64,000 nt of DNA from Tipula vernalis (taxonomy: Eukaryota; Arthropoda; Insecta; Diptera; Tipulidae). The position numbers were made by a program, and so were the translations under genes. The notes under the pieces are model-generated. The model searched no databases, was not told the DNA's origin, and saw nothing but the letters and a program-made list of their open reading frames with translations. The stretch spans positions 23,829,653 through 23,893,652 of the forward strand of contig OY282560.1 in the NCBI GenBank assembly GCA_958295665.1, given 5' to 3'. This document shows positions 21,901 to 33,698 of the stretch, piece after piece (within the stretch, counting starts at the first letter, position 1; every line of letters starts with the position of its first letter).

Positions 21901-24900
21901 ATTAACTAGGTAAACCCCAATAACTTTTCAAACGGGTTGGCATGATCATAGTATACACATAGGCCTACCGAAATATCATAGTGAGATGTTTACCGATCAA
22001 TGAAAATCTCAAGATATTGATTTTCTTAGACATGCTTAAGACAAAACTTTTCACGTTTTAGAAAAATCTAGGATTAACTAGGTAAACCCCAATAACTTTC
22101 CAAACGGGTTGGCATGATCATAGCATACACATAGGCCTACCGATATATCATAGTGAGATGTTTGCCGATCGGTGAAAATCTCAAGATATTGATTTTCTTA
22201 GTCATTCTGTTAAGATAAAAATTGGTCACATTTTCGAAAAATCTAAGATTAACTAGGTAAACCCCAATAACATTTCAAACGGGTTGGCATGATCAAACAT
22301 ACATATAGGCCTACCGAAATATCATAGTGAGATGTTTGCCGATCGGTGAAAATCTCAAGATATTGATTTTCTTAGACATGCTTAAGATAAAACTTTTCAC
22401 GTTTTTGAATAATCTAGGATTAACTAGGTAAACCCCAATAACTTTTCAAACGGGTTGGCATGATCATAGTATACGCATAGGCCTACCGAAATATCATAGT
22501 GAGATGTTTACCGATCGGTGAAAATCTCAAGATATTGATTTTCTTAGACATGCTTAAGACAAAACTTTTCACGTTTTAGAATAATCTAGGATTAACTAGG
22601 TAAACCCCAATAACTTTTCAAACGGGTTGGCATGATCATAGCATACACATAGGCCTACCGATATATCATAGTGAGATGTTTGCCGATCGGTGAAAATCTC
22701 AAGATATTGATTTTCTTAGACATGCTTAAGACAAAACTTTTCACGTTTTTGAATAATCTAGGATTAACTAGGTAAACCCCAATAACTTTTCAAACGGGTT
22801 GGCAAGATCATAGCACACACATAGGCCTACCGAAATATCATAGTGAGATGTTTGCCGATCGGTGAAAATCTCAAGATATTGATTTTCTTAGACATTCTGT
22901 TAAGATAAAAATTGGTCACATTTTCGAAAAATCTAGGATTAACTAGGTAAACCCCAATAACTTTTCAAACGGGTTGGCATGATCATAGTATATACATAGG
23001 CCTACCAAAATATCATAGTGAGATGTTTGCCGATCGGTGAAAATCTCAAGATATTGATTTTCATAGACATGCTTAAGATAAAACTTTTCACGTTTGAGAA
23101 TAATCTAGGATTAACTAGGTAAACCCCAATAACTTTTCAAACGGGTTGGCATGATCATAGCATACACATAGGCCTACCGATATATCATAGTGAGATGTTT
23201 GCCGATCGGTGAAAATCTCAAGATATTGATTTTCTTAGACATTCTGTTAAGATAAAAATTGGTCACATTTTCGAAAAATCTAGGATTAACTAGGTAAACC
23301 CCAATAACTTTTCAAACGGGTTGGCATGATCAAAGCATACATATAGGCCTACCGAAATATCATAGTCAGATGTTTGCCGATCGGTGAAAATCTCAAGATA
23401 TTGATTTTCTTAGACATGCTTAAGACAAAACTTTTCACGTTTTTGAATAATCTAGGATTAACTAGGTAAACACCAATAACTTTCCAAACGGGTTGGCAAG
23501 ATCATAGCACACACATAGGCCTACCGAAATATCATAGTGAGATGTTTGCCGATCGGTGAAAATCTCAAGATATTGATTTTCTTAGACATTCTGTTAAGAT
23601 AAAAATTGGTCACATTTTCGAAAAATCTAGGATTAACTAGGTAAACCCCAATAACTTTTCAAACGGGTTGGCATGATCATAGTATATACATAGGCCTACC
23701 GAAATATCATAGTGAGATGTTTGCCGATTGGTGAAAATCTCAAGATATTGATTTTCATAGACATGCTTAAGATAAAACTTTTCACGTTTTAGAATAATCT
23801 AGGATTAACTAGGTAAACCCCAATAACTTTTCAAACGGGTTGGCATGATCATAGCATACACATAGGCCTACCGATATATCATAGTGAGATGTTTGCCGAT
23901 CGGTGAAAATCTCAAGATATTGATTTTCTTAGACATTCTGTTAAGATAAAAATTGGTCACATTTTCGAAAAATCTAGGATTAACTAGGTAAACCCCAATA
24001 ACTTTTCAAACGGGTTGGCATGATCAAAGCATACGTATAGGCCTACCGAAATATCATAGTCAGATGTTTGCCGATCGGTGAAAATCTCAAGATATTGATT
24101 TTCTTAGACATGCTTAAGACAAAACTTTTCACGTTTTTGAATAATCTAGGATTAACTAGGTAAACCCCAATAACTTTTCAAACGGGTTGGCAAGATCATA
24201 GCACACACATAGGCCTACCGAAATATCATAGTGAGATGTTTGCCGATCGGTGAAAATCTCAAGATATTGATTTTCTTAGACATTCTGTTAAGATAAAAAT
24301 TGGTCACATTTTCGAAAAATCTAGGATTTACTAGGTAAACACCAATAACTTTTCAAACGCGTTGGCATGATCATAGCACACACATAGGCCTACCGAAATA
24401 TCATAGTCAGATGTTTGCCGATCGGTGAAAATCTCAAGATATTGATTTTCTTAGACATTCTGTTAAGATAAAAATTGGTCACATTTTCGAAAAATCTAGG
24501 ATTAACTAGGTAAACACCAATAACTTTTCAAACGCGTTGGCATGATCATAGCACACACATAGGCCTACCGAAATATCATAGTCAGATGTTTGCCGATCGG
24601 TGAAAATCTCAAGATATTGATTTTCTTAGACATTCTGTTAAGATAAAAATTTGTCACATTTTCGAAAAATCTAGGATTAACTAGGTAAACCCCAATAACT
24701 TTTCAAACGGGTTGGCATGATCAAAGCGTACACATAGGCCTACCGAAATATCATAGTGAGATGTTTGCCGATCGGTGAAAATCTCAAGATATTGATTTTC
24801 TTAGACATTCTGTTAAGATAAAAATTTGTCACATTTTCGAAAAATCTAGGATTAACTAGGTAAACCCCAATAAATTTTCAAACGGGTTGGCATGATCAAA

Positions 24901-27324
24901 GCATACACATAGGCCTACCGAAATATCATAGTGAGATGTTTGCCGATCGGTGAAAATCTCAAGATATTGATTTTCTTAGACATTCTGTTAAGATAAAAAT
25001 TTGTCACATTTTCGAAAAATCTAGGATTAACTAGGTAAACCCCAATAACTTTTCAAACGGGTTGGCATGATCAAAGCACACACATAGGCCTACCGAAATA
25101 TCATAGTCAGATGTTTGCCGATCGGTGAAAATCTCAAGATATTGATTTTCTTAGACATTCTGTTAAGATAAAAATTTGTCACATTTTCGAAAAATCTAGG
25201 ATTAACTAGGTAAACCCCAATAAATTTTCAAACGGGTTGGCATGATCAAAGCATACACATAGGCCTACCGAAATATCATAGTGAGATGTTTGCCGATCGG
25301 TGAAAATCTCAAGATATTGATTTTCTTAGACATGCTTAAGATAAAACTTTTCACGTTTTTGAATAATCTAGGATTAACTAGGTAAACCCCAATAACTTTC
25401 CAAACGGGTTGGCAAGATCATAGCACACACATAGGCCTACCGAAATATCATAGTGAGATGTTTGCCGATCGGTGAAAATCTAAAGATATTGATTTTCTTA
25501 GACATTCTGTTAAGATAAAAATTGGTCACATTTTCGAAAAATCTAGGATTAACTAGGTAAACACCAATAACTTTTCAAACGCGTTGGCATGATCATAGCA
25601 CACACATAGGCCTACCGAAATATCATAGTCAGATGTTTGCCGATCGGTGAAAATCTCAAGATATTGATTTTCTTAGACATTCTGTTAAGATAAAAATTTG
25701 TCACATTTTCGAAAAATCTAGGATTAACTAGGTAAACCCCAATAACTTTTCAAACGGGTTGGCATGATCAAAGCGTACACATAGGCCTACCGAAATATCA
25801 TAGTGAGATGTTTGCCGATCGGTGAAAATCTCAAGATATTGATTTTCTTAGACATTCTGTTAAGATAAAAATTGGTCACATTTTCGAAAAATCTAGGATT
25901 AACTAGGTAAACCCCAATAACTTTTCAAACGGGTTAACATAATCAATGCATAAATATAGGCCTACCGAAATATCATAGTGAGATGTTTGCTGATCGGTGA
26001 AAATCTCAAGATATTGATTTTCTTAGAAATGCTTAAGACAAAACATTTCACGTTTTTGAATAATCTAGGAATAACTAGGTAAACCCAATAACTTTTCAAA
26101 CGGGTTGGCAAGATCATAGCACACACATAGGCCTACCGAAATATCATAGTGAGATGTTTGCCGATCGGTGAAAATCTCAAGATATTGATTTTCTTAGACA
26201 TTCTGTTAAGATAAAAATTGGTCACATTTTCGAAAAATCTAGGATTAACTAGGTAAACACCAATAACTTTTCAAACGCGTTAGCATGATCATATCACACA
26301 CATAGGCCTACCGAAATATCATAGTCAGATGTTTGCCGATCGGTGAAAATCTCAAGATATTGATTTTCTTAAACATTCTGTTAAGATAAAAATTGGTCAC
26401 ATTTTCGAAAAATCTAGGATTAACTAGGTAAACCCCAATAACTTTTCAAACAGGTTGGCATGATCAAAGCATACATATAGGCCTACCGAAATATCATAGT
26501 GAGATGTTTGCCGATCGGTGAAAATCTCAAGATATTGATTTTCTTAGACATGCTTAAGATAAAACTTTTCACGTTTTTGAATAATCTAGGATTAACTAGG
26601 TAAACCACAATAACTTTCCAAACGGGTTGGCAAGATCATAGCACACACATAGGCCTACCGAAATATCATAGTGAGATGTTTGCCGATCGGTGAAAATCTC
26701 AAGATATTGATTTTCTTAAACATTCTGTTAAGATAAAAATTGGTCACATTTTCGAAAAATCTAGGATTAACTAGGTAAACCCCAATAACTTTTCAAACGG
26801 GTTGGCATGATCAAAGCATACATATAGGCCTACCGAAATATCATAGTGAGATGTTTGCCGATCGGTGAAAATCTCAAGATATTGATTTTCTTAGACATGC
26901 TTAAGATTAAACTTTTCACGTTTTTGAATAATCTTGGATTAACTAGGTAAACCCCAATAACTTTTCAAACGGGTTGGCATGATCATAGTATACACATAGG
27001 CCTACCGATATATCATAGTGAGATGTTTGCCGATCGGTGAAAATCTCAAGATATTGATTTTCTTAGACATTCTGTAAAGATAAAACTTTTCACGTTTTAG
27101 AATAATCTAGGATTAACTAGGTAAACCCCAATAACTTTTCAAACGGGTTGGCATGATCATAGCATACACATAGGCCTACCGATATATCATAGTGAGATGT
27201 TTGCCGATCGGTGAAAATCTCAAGATATTGATTTTCTTAGACATGCTTAAGACAAAACTTTTCACGTTTTTGAATAATCTTGGATTAACTAGGCCAACCC
27301 CAATAACTTTTTAAACGGGTTGGC
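18895..27324 (-). repeat. Right arm: tandem 172/175-bp monomers, inverted
   Basis: About 48 monomers, the same two subtypes as the left arm, run on the opposite strand. Subtypes are mixed without strict alternation, for example a run of 175-type units from about 24285 to 25200. A unit near 27065-27105 is a hybrid: it starts like the 175 type (ACATTCTG) and ends like the 172 type (AAAACTTTTCACGTTTTAG). A four-unit block near 22900-23590 is repeated next to itself. This arm is about five times longer than the left one. Confidence 0.95.
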
Positions 27325-27443
27325 ATGGTTAATGTATACACACAAGCTTACCGACGAAATGTGTGCCGATCGTTGAAAATCTTGAAATATCGATTTACTT
27401 ATGTATTGAATAAATATATTTCATTCGGATATTATTATAAAAA

Positions 27444-27447
27444 ATAT
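27444..27447. other. ATAT target duplication, left side of copy B
   Basis: ATAT directly precedes the 5' LTR and recurs at 30775-30778 directly after the 3' LTR. Removing the element and one ATAT gives exactly the complement of the uninterrupted left arm around 17125-17155. Four-base duplications at AT-rich sites are usual for many gypsy-type integrases. Confidence 0.92.
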
Positions 27448-27941
27448 TGTGACGGTGACACCTAGTGTGTAATAGAATAAGTAAAACTAATAGCTCAATG
27501 TTTACTGTACTAAATGGAATTTTCCATGATAAAAATTGTTACGTAATGTTTCTACGCTATTCCAACTGGAAAAGTCGTGAACTTTCGAGAAGCTTGGTTT
27601 GTGTATATAAAAAGGCGAACAAGATCGAATTGGATTATTAGTATTTGGAACGCGATAGAGTAAACTTGTAAGATTATAAGTAATATTTGGTAAGCGATAG
27701 TATAAAGATTAAAAGGAATTAAAAAGTGAATTAAAAAGTGTTTTTGTGGAAATAAAAATTATAAGTGAACAGTAAAATTTAAGAATAATTTATATAAAGT
27801 GATTTTGTGAATTTTGATTGATAAACTGTGTTGTAATAAATTTTGTGAAATAAATAAATTCGTTGGTGATAAATTGAATTGAGTTTGTATTATTCACAAT
27901 CCAGTGATACGAACCTTGATTGACAAGGCAAAAACGTAACA
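27448..27941 (+). repeat. 5' LTR of copy B
   Basis: 494 bases from TGTGACGG to GTAACA. It holds a TATA box (27604-27614), an imperfect internal duplication (27638-27710; two passes of an ATTTGG-AA-GCGATAG-TA-A sequence) that the copy A LTR lacks, and several AATAAA sequences in the last third that could serve as polyadenylation signals. Confidence 0.97.
27604..27643 (+). promoter_or_regulatory. LTR core promoter (TATA box and likely initiator)
   Basis: TATATAAAAAGG at 27604-27615 is followed about 30 bases later by ATTATTAGTAT (27636-27643 region), which resembles the arthropod initiator. The spacing suits RNA polymerase II. The start site is inferred, not shown. Confidence 0.6.
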
Positions 27942-27943
27942 TT

Positions 27944-27961
27944 TGGTGACAGCGGTGGGAT
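27944..27961 (+). other. Primer-binding site, copy B (tRNA-Leu-like)
   Basis: The same 18-base TGGTGACAGCGGTGGGAT as in copy A, two bases after the LTR. Conservation between two diverged copies supports its function in minus-strand priming. Confidence 0.7.
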
Positions 27962-27983
27962 TGTGAATAAAAAGAAAAAGAAA

Positions 27984-30269
27984 ATGATTCTCAACGAATT
28001 AAATGTTCCAGAATTAAAAAAAGAACTTTAGAAACGGGGTTTGGCTACTGATGGTAGTAAAGCAGCTTTACAAGCGCGACTACGTGATGCCATGGAGAAA
28101 GAAGGGTTAGACTTAGATCAACATGATTTTGGAGAGAAAGTAACGGATACGGCAACGATAGAGAAGACAGGAGATAAACAGTCGTCAGTCGAAACAACAC
28201 AACTACCATCTGGAAGTTTCGATTTGTCGCAGTTAATAGCAGCTATAAACCAGTCAAACCAAGAAATTAAACATGAAATGAAACAACAAGGAGAGGAAAT
28301 TAAAGACCAAATTATAGATGGTCAAAAGAGAATGGACGAGAAACTTCTCGAATTATCTACTAACATACACGGCGAAGTAGAGAAGCTACAAATGGAGATT
28401 CAAAAGGTTGACGAAAAATTAGAAACGAAGGTTCAACATGTTGAAGAGAAATTGCAAACGGAGATTCAACAAGTTGTGGAAAAATGTCAACGTCTCGAGA
28501 AAGATCTAACTGATGTCAAGGCAAGTGGAACAACGACGCAAGTGGTACAGACCGTTCAATCAGTTAAGTTAAAACCACCAAACTTCGACGGTACATCATC
28601 TTTCGGCATTTTCAAATTTCAATTTGAAACGGCAGCCAATCAAAACCGTTGGAATGATGAACATCTTGGCGCAGCGTTAATAGTGGCCCTTAAAGGTGAA
28701 GCAGCGGAGGCCTTACAAACAATTCCGGAAAAAGATCGCAACAGTTATCTCGAAATTATGAAGGCGCTGGATAGGAAGTACGGCAGTGACCACAAGCGTG
28801 AAATCTATCGAATGGAATTGAAAAGCCGCTACCAAAAGGGAGGAGAATCACTTCAGGAATTTTCATCGGCAATCGAGCGGCTAGTACATCTAGCACATAC
28901 CAGTACATCGGCTGATTATATGGAAAGACTAAAAATTGACGCATTCATTGACGGCATTCGAGATCCAGAGACACGCAGAGCGGTAATGTTGTCACCTAAA
29001 TCAACCTTTGCGGAAACCGTTGCGTTTGCGTTAACCATCGAGGCTGTGCAGAACTTCACCAGACCATCAGTATTTAGGCGTCAAATGAACTCAGACAAGA
29101 ACGGCAGCATGGAGCGAATGGTACCGACAGTCGGAAGAGGCAGGCTTAGGTGTTGGAAATGTGACAAGTTGGGTCACATCTCAATGGACTGTCGGAAAGT
29201 AATACATGGAGAGAGAAGATCGCCACCTTTTATACGAGCAAACACGGAACGGTCGGGACAGAGGTCTAGAGGCAGCGAGCGAAGATGTTGTGTGTGTAAC
29301 AGGATTGGCCACATCTCGCGAGATTGTTTGGAAGCAGGAGGAAAGCGGCACGGATTACCATCTTCCGTGGAAAGAGCACGAAGAGGAGAGCGGGAATTGG
29401 ATGAGCGGATGGCAACAGTCGGTAAAGTGGAAAAGTTAGAAGTCAGTTTGAAGGAACCGAAGCTGGCTTCGCCGTCTGGTTGCCCCATAACATTCATCCC
29501 TGTTACGAGTGAAGCACGAGGCGGAAGCAGCGTCACAGTTTTGGGCGGTGTTGAAGGGAGGAGGTGTATTATTACGCTGGATACCGGAGCAACCCACACA
29601 ATTGTTCGGAAAGATTTGATCGCAGGAGCAGTGCAGCTGGTTGATGGGTTAAAATTAAGAATGGCAAATGGGGAGAGTGCAATGATTAAAGGGAAAAAGA
29701 TCGTGAGCATAAGGATCGGCGAAACTCTTTTCCCACACGAAGTTCTAGTCGCAGACATTGTGGACGAGGTCATTTTGGGAACGGACTTCATGAGGATGAA
29801 TGGCTTTGTGTTGGATTTTGGCCGAGGAATATTGAGTAGCGATAACATCGAGCTGAAACTTAAGTTTAACGGTACGGATGCAACAGTAAGGCGAGTAACA
29901 ATCAGTCATTACGAGGAGCTGCCATCGAAATCTGAAACAATTGTTGAGGAAACCACAGAACACCAGGTTAAGCAGACTTTGGATAAGAAGGGCCGAGTTG
30001 TGCGAGGTAGAGTGCGAGTGTTGGGCGACTGGATGAGAACTCGATGTGCCATACGGGCAAATGGCCAGGGATTACACGAGGGGCAACTGGTGTGGCATCA
30101 CAACTCGCAACAAAAGAAGGAGGATTTATCGGCGAAAGTGCAGCCTATATGGACGGCACCCTACAGGACAAGAAAAGGAAAAGGAGGTAAACCAATGACG
30201 GTACATTTAGAGAGGCTGGCCCTCTACCGAGGAGGTAATTTCGGTCCTGTTCGGGACGAACAGGCTTAG
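27984..30269 (+). CDS. Gag-protease polyprotein fused to integrase tail (one early stop)
   Basis: From the ATG at 27984 the frame has one internal stop, TAG at 28029 (codon 16, where copy A has GAG), and is then open for more than 740 codons to TAG at 30267. The first ATG after the stop in frame is 28092. Parts in order: SAP-like fold (27984-28090; VPELK...KRGLATDGSKAALQARL), coiled coil (about 28250-28520), Gag capsid (about 28560-29060), zinc knuckles CX2CX4HX4C at 29151-29192 and 29286-29327, aspartic protease with DTGA at 29580-29591 and ILGTDF near 29775, then an abrupt change to an integrase C-terminal tail (about 30045-30235; GLHEGQLVWHHNSQQ, HLERLALYRGG). No YxDD, RNase H or DDE motif occurs. 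The product would build particles and process Gag but could not copy or integrate itself. The early stop is probably a point mutation. Confidence 0.9.
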
Positions 30270-30280
30270 GTGAGGGGTAG
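30267..30280 (+). other. Polypurine tract of copy B
   Basis: TAGGTGAGGGGTAG lies directly before the 3' LTR and is purine-rich with a few T. Copy A has TAGGTGAGGGATAG in the same place. It would prime plus-strand synthesis. It also overlaps the stop codon of the reading frame. Confidence 0.65.
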
Positions 30281-30774
30281 TGTGACGGTGACACCTAGTG
30301 TGTAATAGAATAAGTAAAACTAATAGCTCAATGTTTACTGTACTAAATGGAATTTTCCATGATAAAAATTGTTACGTAATGTTTCTACGCTATTCCAACT
30401 GGAAAAGTCGTGAACTTTCGAGAAGCTTGGTTTGTGTATATAAAAAGGCGAACAAGATCGAATTGGATTATTAGTATTTGGAACGCGATAGAGTAAACTT
30501 GTAAGATTATAAGTAATATTTGGTAAGCGATAGTATAAAGATTAAAAGGAATTAAAAAGTGAATTAAAAAGTGTTTTTGTGGAAATAAAAATTATAAGTG
30601 AACAGTAAAATTTAAGAATAATTTATATAAAGTGATTTTGTGAATTTTGATTGATAAACTGTGTTGTAATAAATTTTGTGAAATAAATAAATTCGTTGGT
30701 GATAAATTGAATTGAGTTTGTATTATTCACAATCCAGTGATACGAACCTTGATTGACAAGGCAAAAACGTAACA
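30281..30774 (+). repeat. 3' LTR of copy B
   Basis: 494 bases, no differences from the 5' LTR found on line-by-line reading. It is followed by the ATAT duplication at 30775-30778. Confidence 0.97.
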
Positions 30775-30880
30775 ATATTTTATATTTTTCGCCCGAATGT
30801 ATACTTTTTTAAACGCATACATATGTAAATTTGTTGTTGTTGTAATTCTTGTTTTATTTTAGGATAAACTTCATTCGCAT

Positions 30881-30888
30881 AAAAATTA
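30881..30888. other. Target site duplication, right (AAAAATTA)
   Basis: Second copy of the octamer at 17031-17038. The satellite monomer resumes at exactly the position where it stopped on the left (AAAAATTA followed by ACTGTGCTGTAGCCC). Confidence 0.75.
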
Positions 30889-33698
30889 ACTGTGCTGTAG
30901 CCCACAAGTTTTTGGGCGGCAAAAATCTAAAATGGTCCGATAACGATGGTTGATACCTCTATCAATAGGTTTCGGGACCTGTAATTACTGTGACAATTAT
31001 CATTTTGATTGCTCGATTATTTCTTAACATTTCTTAGAAAATTCAATTTTATTGAAAATTAACTGTGCTATAGCCCACAAGTTTTTGGGCGGCAAAAATC
31101 TAAAATGGTCCGATTACGATGGCTGATACCTCTATCAATAGGTTTCGGACCTGTAATTGCTGTGACAATTATCATTTTGATTGCTCGGTTATTTCTAAAC
31201 ATTTCTTAGAAAATTCAATTTTATTGAAAATTAACTGTGCTATAGCCCACAAGTTTTTGGGCGGCAAAAATCTAAAATGGTCCGATAACGATGGTTGATA
31301 CCTCTATCAATAGGTTTCGGGACCTGTAATTGCTGTGACAATTATCATTTTGATTGCTCGATTATTTCTAAACATTTCTTAAAAAATTCAATTTTATTGA
31401 AAATTAACTGTGCTGTAGCCCACAAGTTTTTGGGCGGCAAAAATCTAAAATGGTCCGATTACGATGGTTCATACCTCTATCAATAGGTTTCGGGACCTGT
31501 AATCGCTGTGACAATTTTCATTCTGATTGCTCGATTATTTCTAAACATTTCTTAGAAAATTCAATTTTATTGAAAATCAACTGTGCTATAGCGCACAAGT
31601 CTTTGGGCGGCAAAAATCTAAAATGGTCCGATTACGAGGGTTGATACCTCTATCAATAGGTTTCGGGACCTGTAATTGCTGGGACAATTTTCATTTTGAT
31701 TGCTCGATTATTTCTTAACATTTCTTAGAAAATTCAATTTTATTAAAAATTAACTGTGCTGTAGCCCACAAGTTTTTGGGCGGCAAAAATCAAAAATGGT
31801 CCGATTACGATGGTTGATACCTCTATCAATAGGTTTCGGGACCTGTAATAGCTGTGACAATTTTCATTTTGATTTCTCGATTATTTCTTAACATTTCTTA
31901 GAAAATTCAATTTTATTAAAAATTAACTGTGCTGTAGCCCACAAGTTTTTGGGCGGCAAAAATCTAAAATGGTCCGATTACGAGGGTTGATACCTCTATC
32001 AATAGGTTTCGGGACCTGTAATTGCTGGGACAATTTTCATTTTGATTGCTCGATTATTTCTTAACATTTCTTAGAAAATTCAATTTTATTAAAAATTAAC
32101 TGTGCTGTAGCCCACAAGTTTTTGGGCGGCAAAAATCTAAAATGGTCCGATTACGAGGGTTGATACCTCTATCAATAGGTTTCGGGACCTGTAATTGCTG
32201 GGACAATTTTCATTTTGATTGCTCGATTATTTCTTAACATTTCTTAGAAAATTCAATTTTATTAAAAATTAACTGTGCTGTAGCCCACAAGTTTTTGGGC
32301 GGCAAAAATCTAAAATGGTCCGATTACGATGGTTGATACCTCTATCAATAGGTTTCGGGACCTGTAATAGCTGTGACAATTTTCATTTTGATTTCTCGAT
32401 TATTTCTTAACATTTCTTAGAAAATTCAATTTTATTAAAAATTAACTGTGCTGTAGCCCACAAGTTTTTGGGCGGCAAAAATCTAAAATGGTCCGATTAC
32501 GATGGCTGATACCTCTATCAATAGGTTTCGGGACCTGTAATAGCTGTGACAATTTTCATTTTGATTGCTCGATTATTTCTTAACATTTCTTAGAAAATTC
32601 AATTTTATTGAAAATTAACTGTGCTATAGCCCACAAGTTTTTGGGCGACAAAAATCTAAAATGGTCCGATTACGATGGCTGATACCTCTATCAATAGGTT
32701 TCGGGACCTGTAATTGCTGTGACAATTATCATTTTGATTGCTCGATTATTTCTAAACATTTCTTAGAAAATTCAATTTTATTGAAAATTAACTGTGCTAT
32801 AGCCCACAAGTTTTTGGGCGGCAAAAATCTAAAATGGTCCGATTACGATGGCTGATACCTCTATCAATAAGTTTCGGGACCTGTAATTGATGTCACAATT
32901 TTCATTTTAATTGCTCGATTATTTCTAAACATTTCTTAGAAAATTCAATTTTATTGAAAATTAACTGTGCTATAGCCCACAAGTTTTTGGGCGGCAAAAA
33001 TCTAAAATGGTCCGATTACGATGGCTGATACCTCTATCAATAGGTTTCGGGACCTGTAATTGCTGTGACAATTATCATTTTGATTGCTCGATTATTTCTT
33101 ATCATTTCTTAGAAAATTCAATTTTATTGAAAATTTACTGTGCTATAGCCCACAAGTTTTTCGGCGGAAAAAATCTAAAATGGTCCGATAACGATGGTTG
33201 ATACCTCTATCAATAGGTTTCGGGACCTGTAATCGCTGTGACAATTGTCATTTTGATTGCTCGATTATTTCTAAACATTTCTTAGAAAATTCAATTTTAT
33301 TGAAAATTAACTGTGCTATAGCCCACAAGTTTTTGGGCGGCAAAAATCTAAAATGGTCCGATTACGATGGTTGATACCTCTATCAATAGGTTTCGGGACC
33401 TGTAATCGCTGTGACAATTGTCATTTTGATTGCTCGATTATTTCTAAACATTTCTTAGAAAATTCAATTTTACTGAAAATTAACTGTGTTATAGCCCACA
33501 AGTTTTTGGGCGGCAAAAATCTAAAATGGTCCGATAACGATGGTTGATTCCTCTATCAATAGGTTTCGGGACCTGTAATTGCTGTGACAATTATCATTTT
33601 GATTGCTCGATTATTTCTAAACATTTCTTAAAAAATTCAATTTTATTGAAAATTAACTGTGCTGTAGCCCACAAGTTTTTGGGCGGCAAAAATCTAAA

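Larger units (their letters stand above)
27448..30774 (+). mobile_element. Gypsy-type LTR retrotransposon copy B, recent, non-autonomous
   Basis: A complete 3327-bp element: two 494-bp LTRs (TGTGACGG...GTAACA) with no difference seen by eye, an ATAT duplication, a tRNA-Leu-like primer site, one long gag-protease-integrase-tail frame and a purine-rich tract. Reverse transcriptase, RNase H and the integrase core are absent, so it must rely on enzymes from a full-length relative. Identical LTRs mean a very recent insertion, the last event in this region. The internal structure matches the decayed copy at 1-2800. Confidence 0.95.
17039..30880. mobile_element. Giant foldback-type DNA transposon with satellite arms
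   Basis: The element starts ATGCGAATGAAGTTTATCCT and ends with the exact complement. About 225 bases at each end match in inverted orientation with roughly eight differences by eye. Inside are two opposed tandem arrays of 172/175-bp monomers meeting at 18894/18895. Without the LTR element inserted at 27448-30774, its length is about 10.5 kb. No transposase or other coding region lies inside, so mobility would need an enzyme supplied elsewhere. Long inverted repeats built of tandem subrepeats define foldback elements (FB, Galileo and Tetris in Drosophila). The 8-bp duplication would fit hAT or P-like transposases, but the end sequence did not allow assignment. Confidence 0.82.
27325..30880 (-). 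repeat. Right terminal inverted repeat, split by an LTR element
   Basis: 27325-27447 and 30779-30880 join into a segment that is the complement of 17039-17264. The split is caused by the LTR retrotransposon at 27448-30774. The outer piece ends CTTCATTCGCAT at 30880, next to the AAAAATTA flank. A diverged monomer forms its inner part, as on the left. Confidence 0.88.

Noticed and set aside
29174..29848. A 224-codon minus-strand frame opposite the protease region of copy B
   Set aside because: It is a shadow of the gag-protease frame; no family features, and the same antisense opening occurs in pieces in copy A.
27448..30774. Copy B as an intact autonomous retrotransposon
   Set aside because: No reverse transcriptase, RNase H or integrase catalytic motif occurs between the protease and the integrase tail, and the first codons contain a stop.
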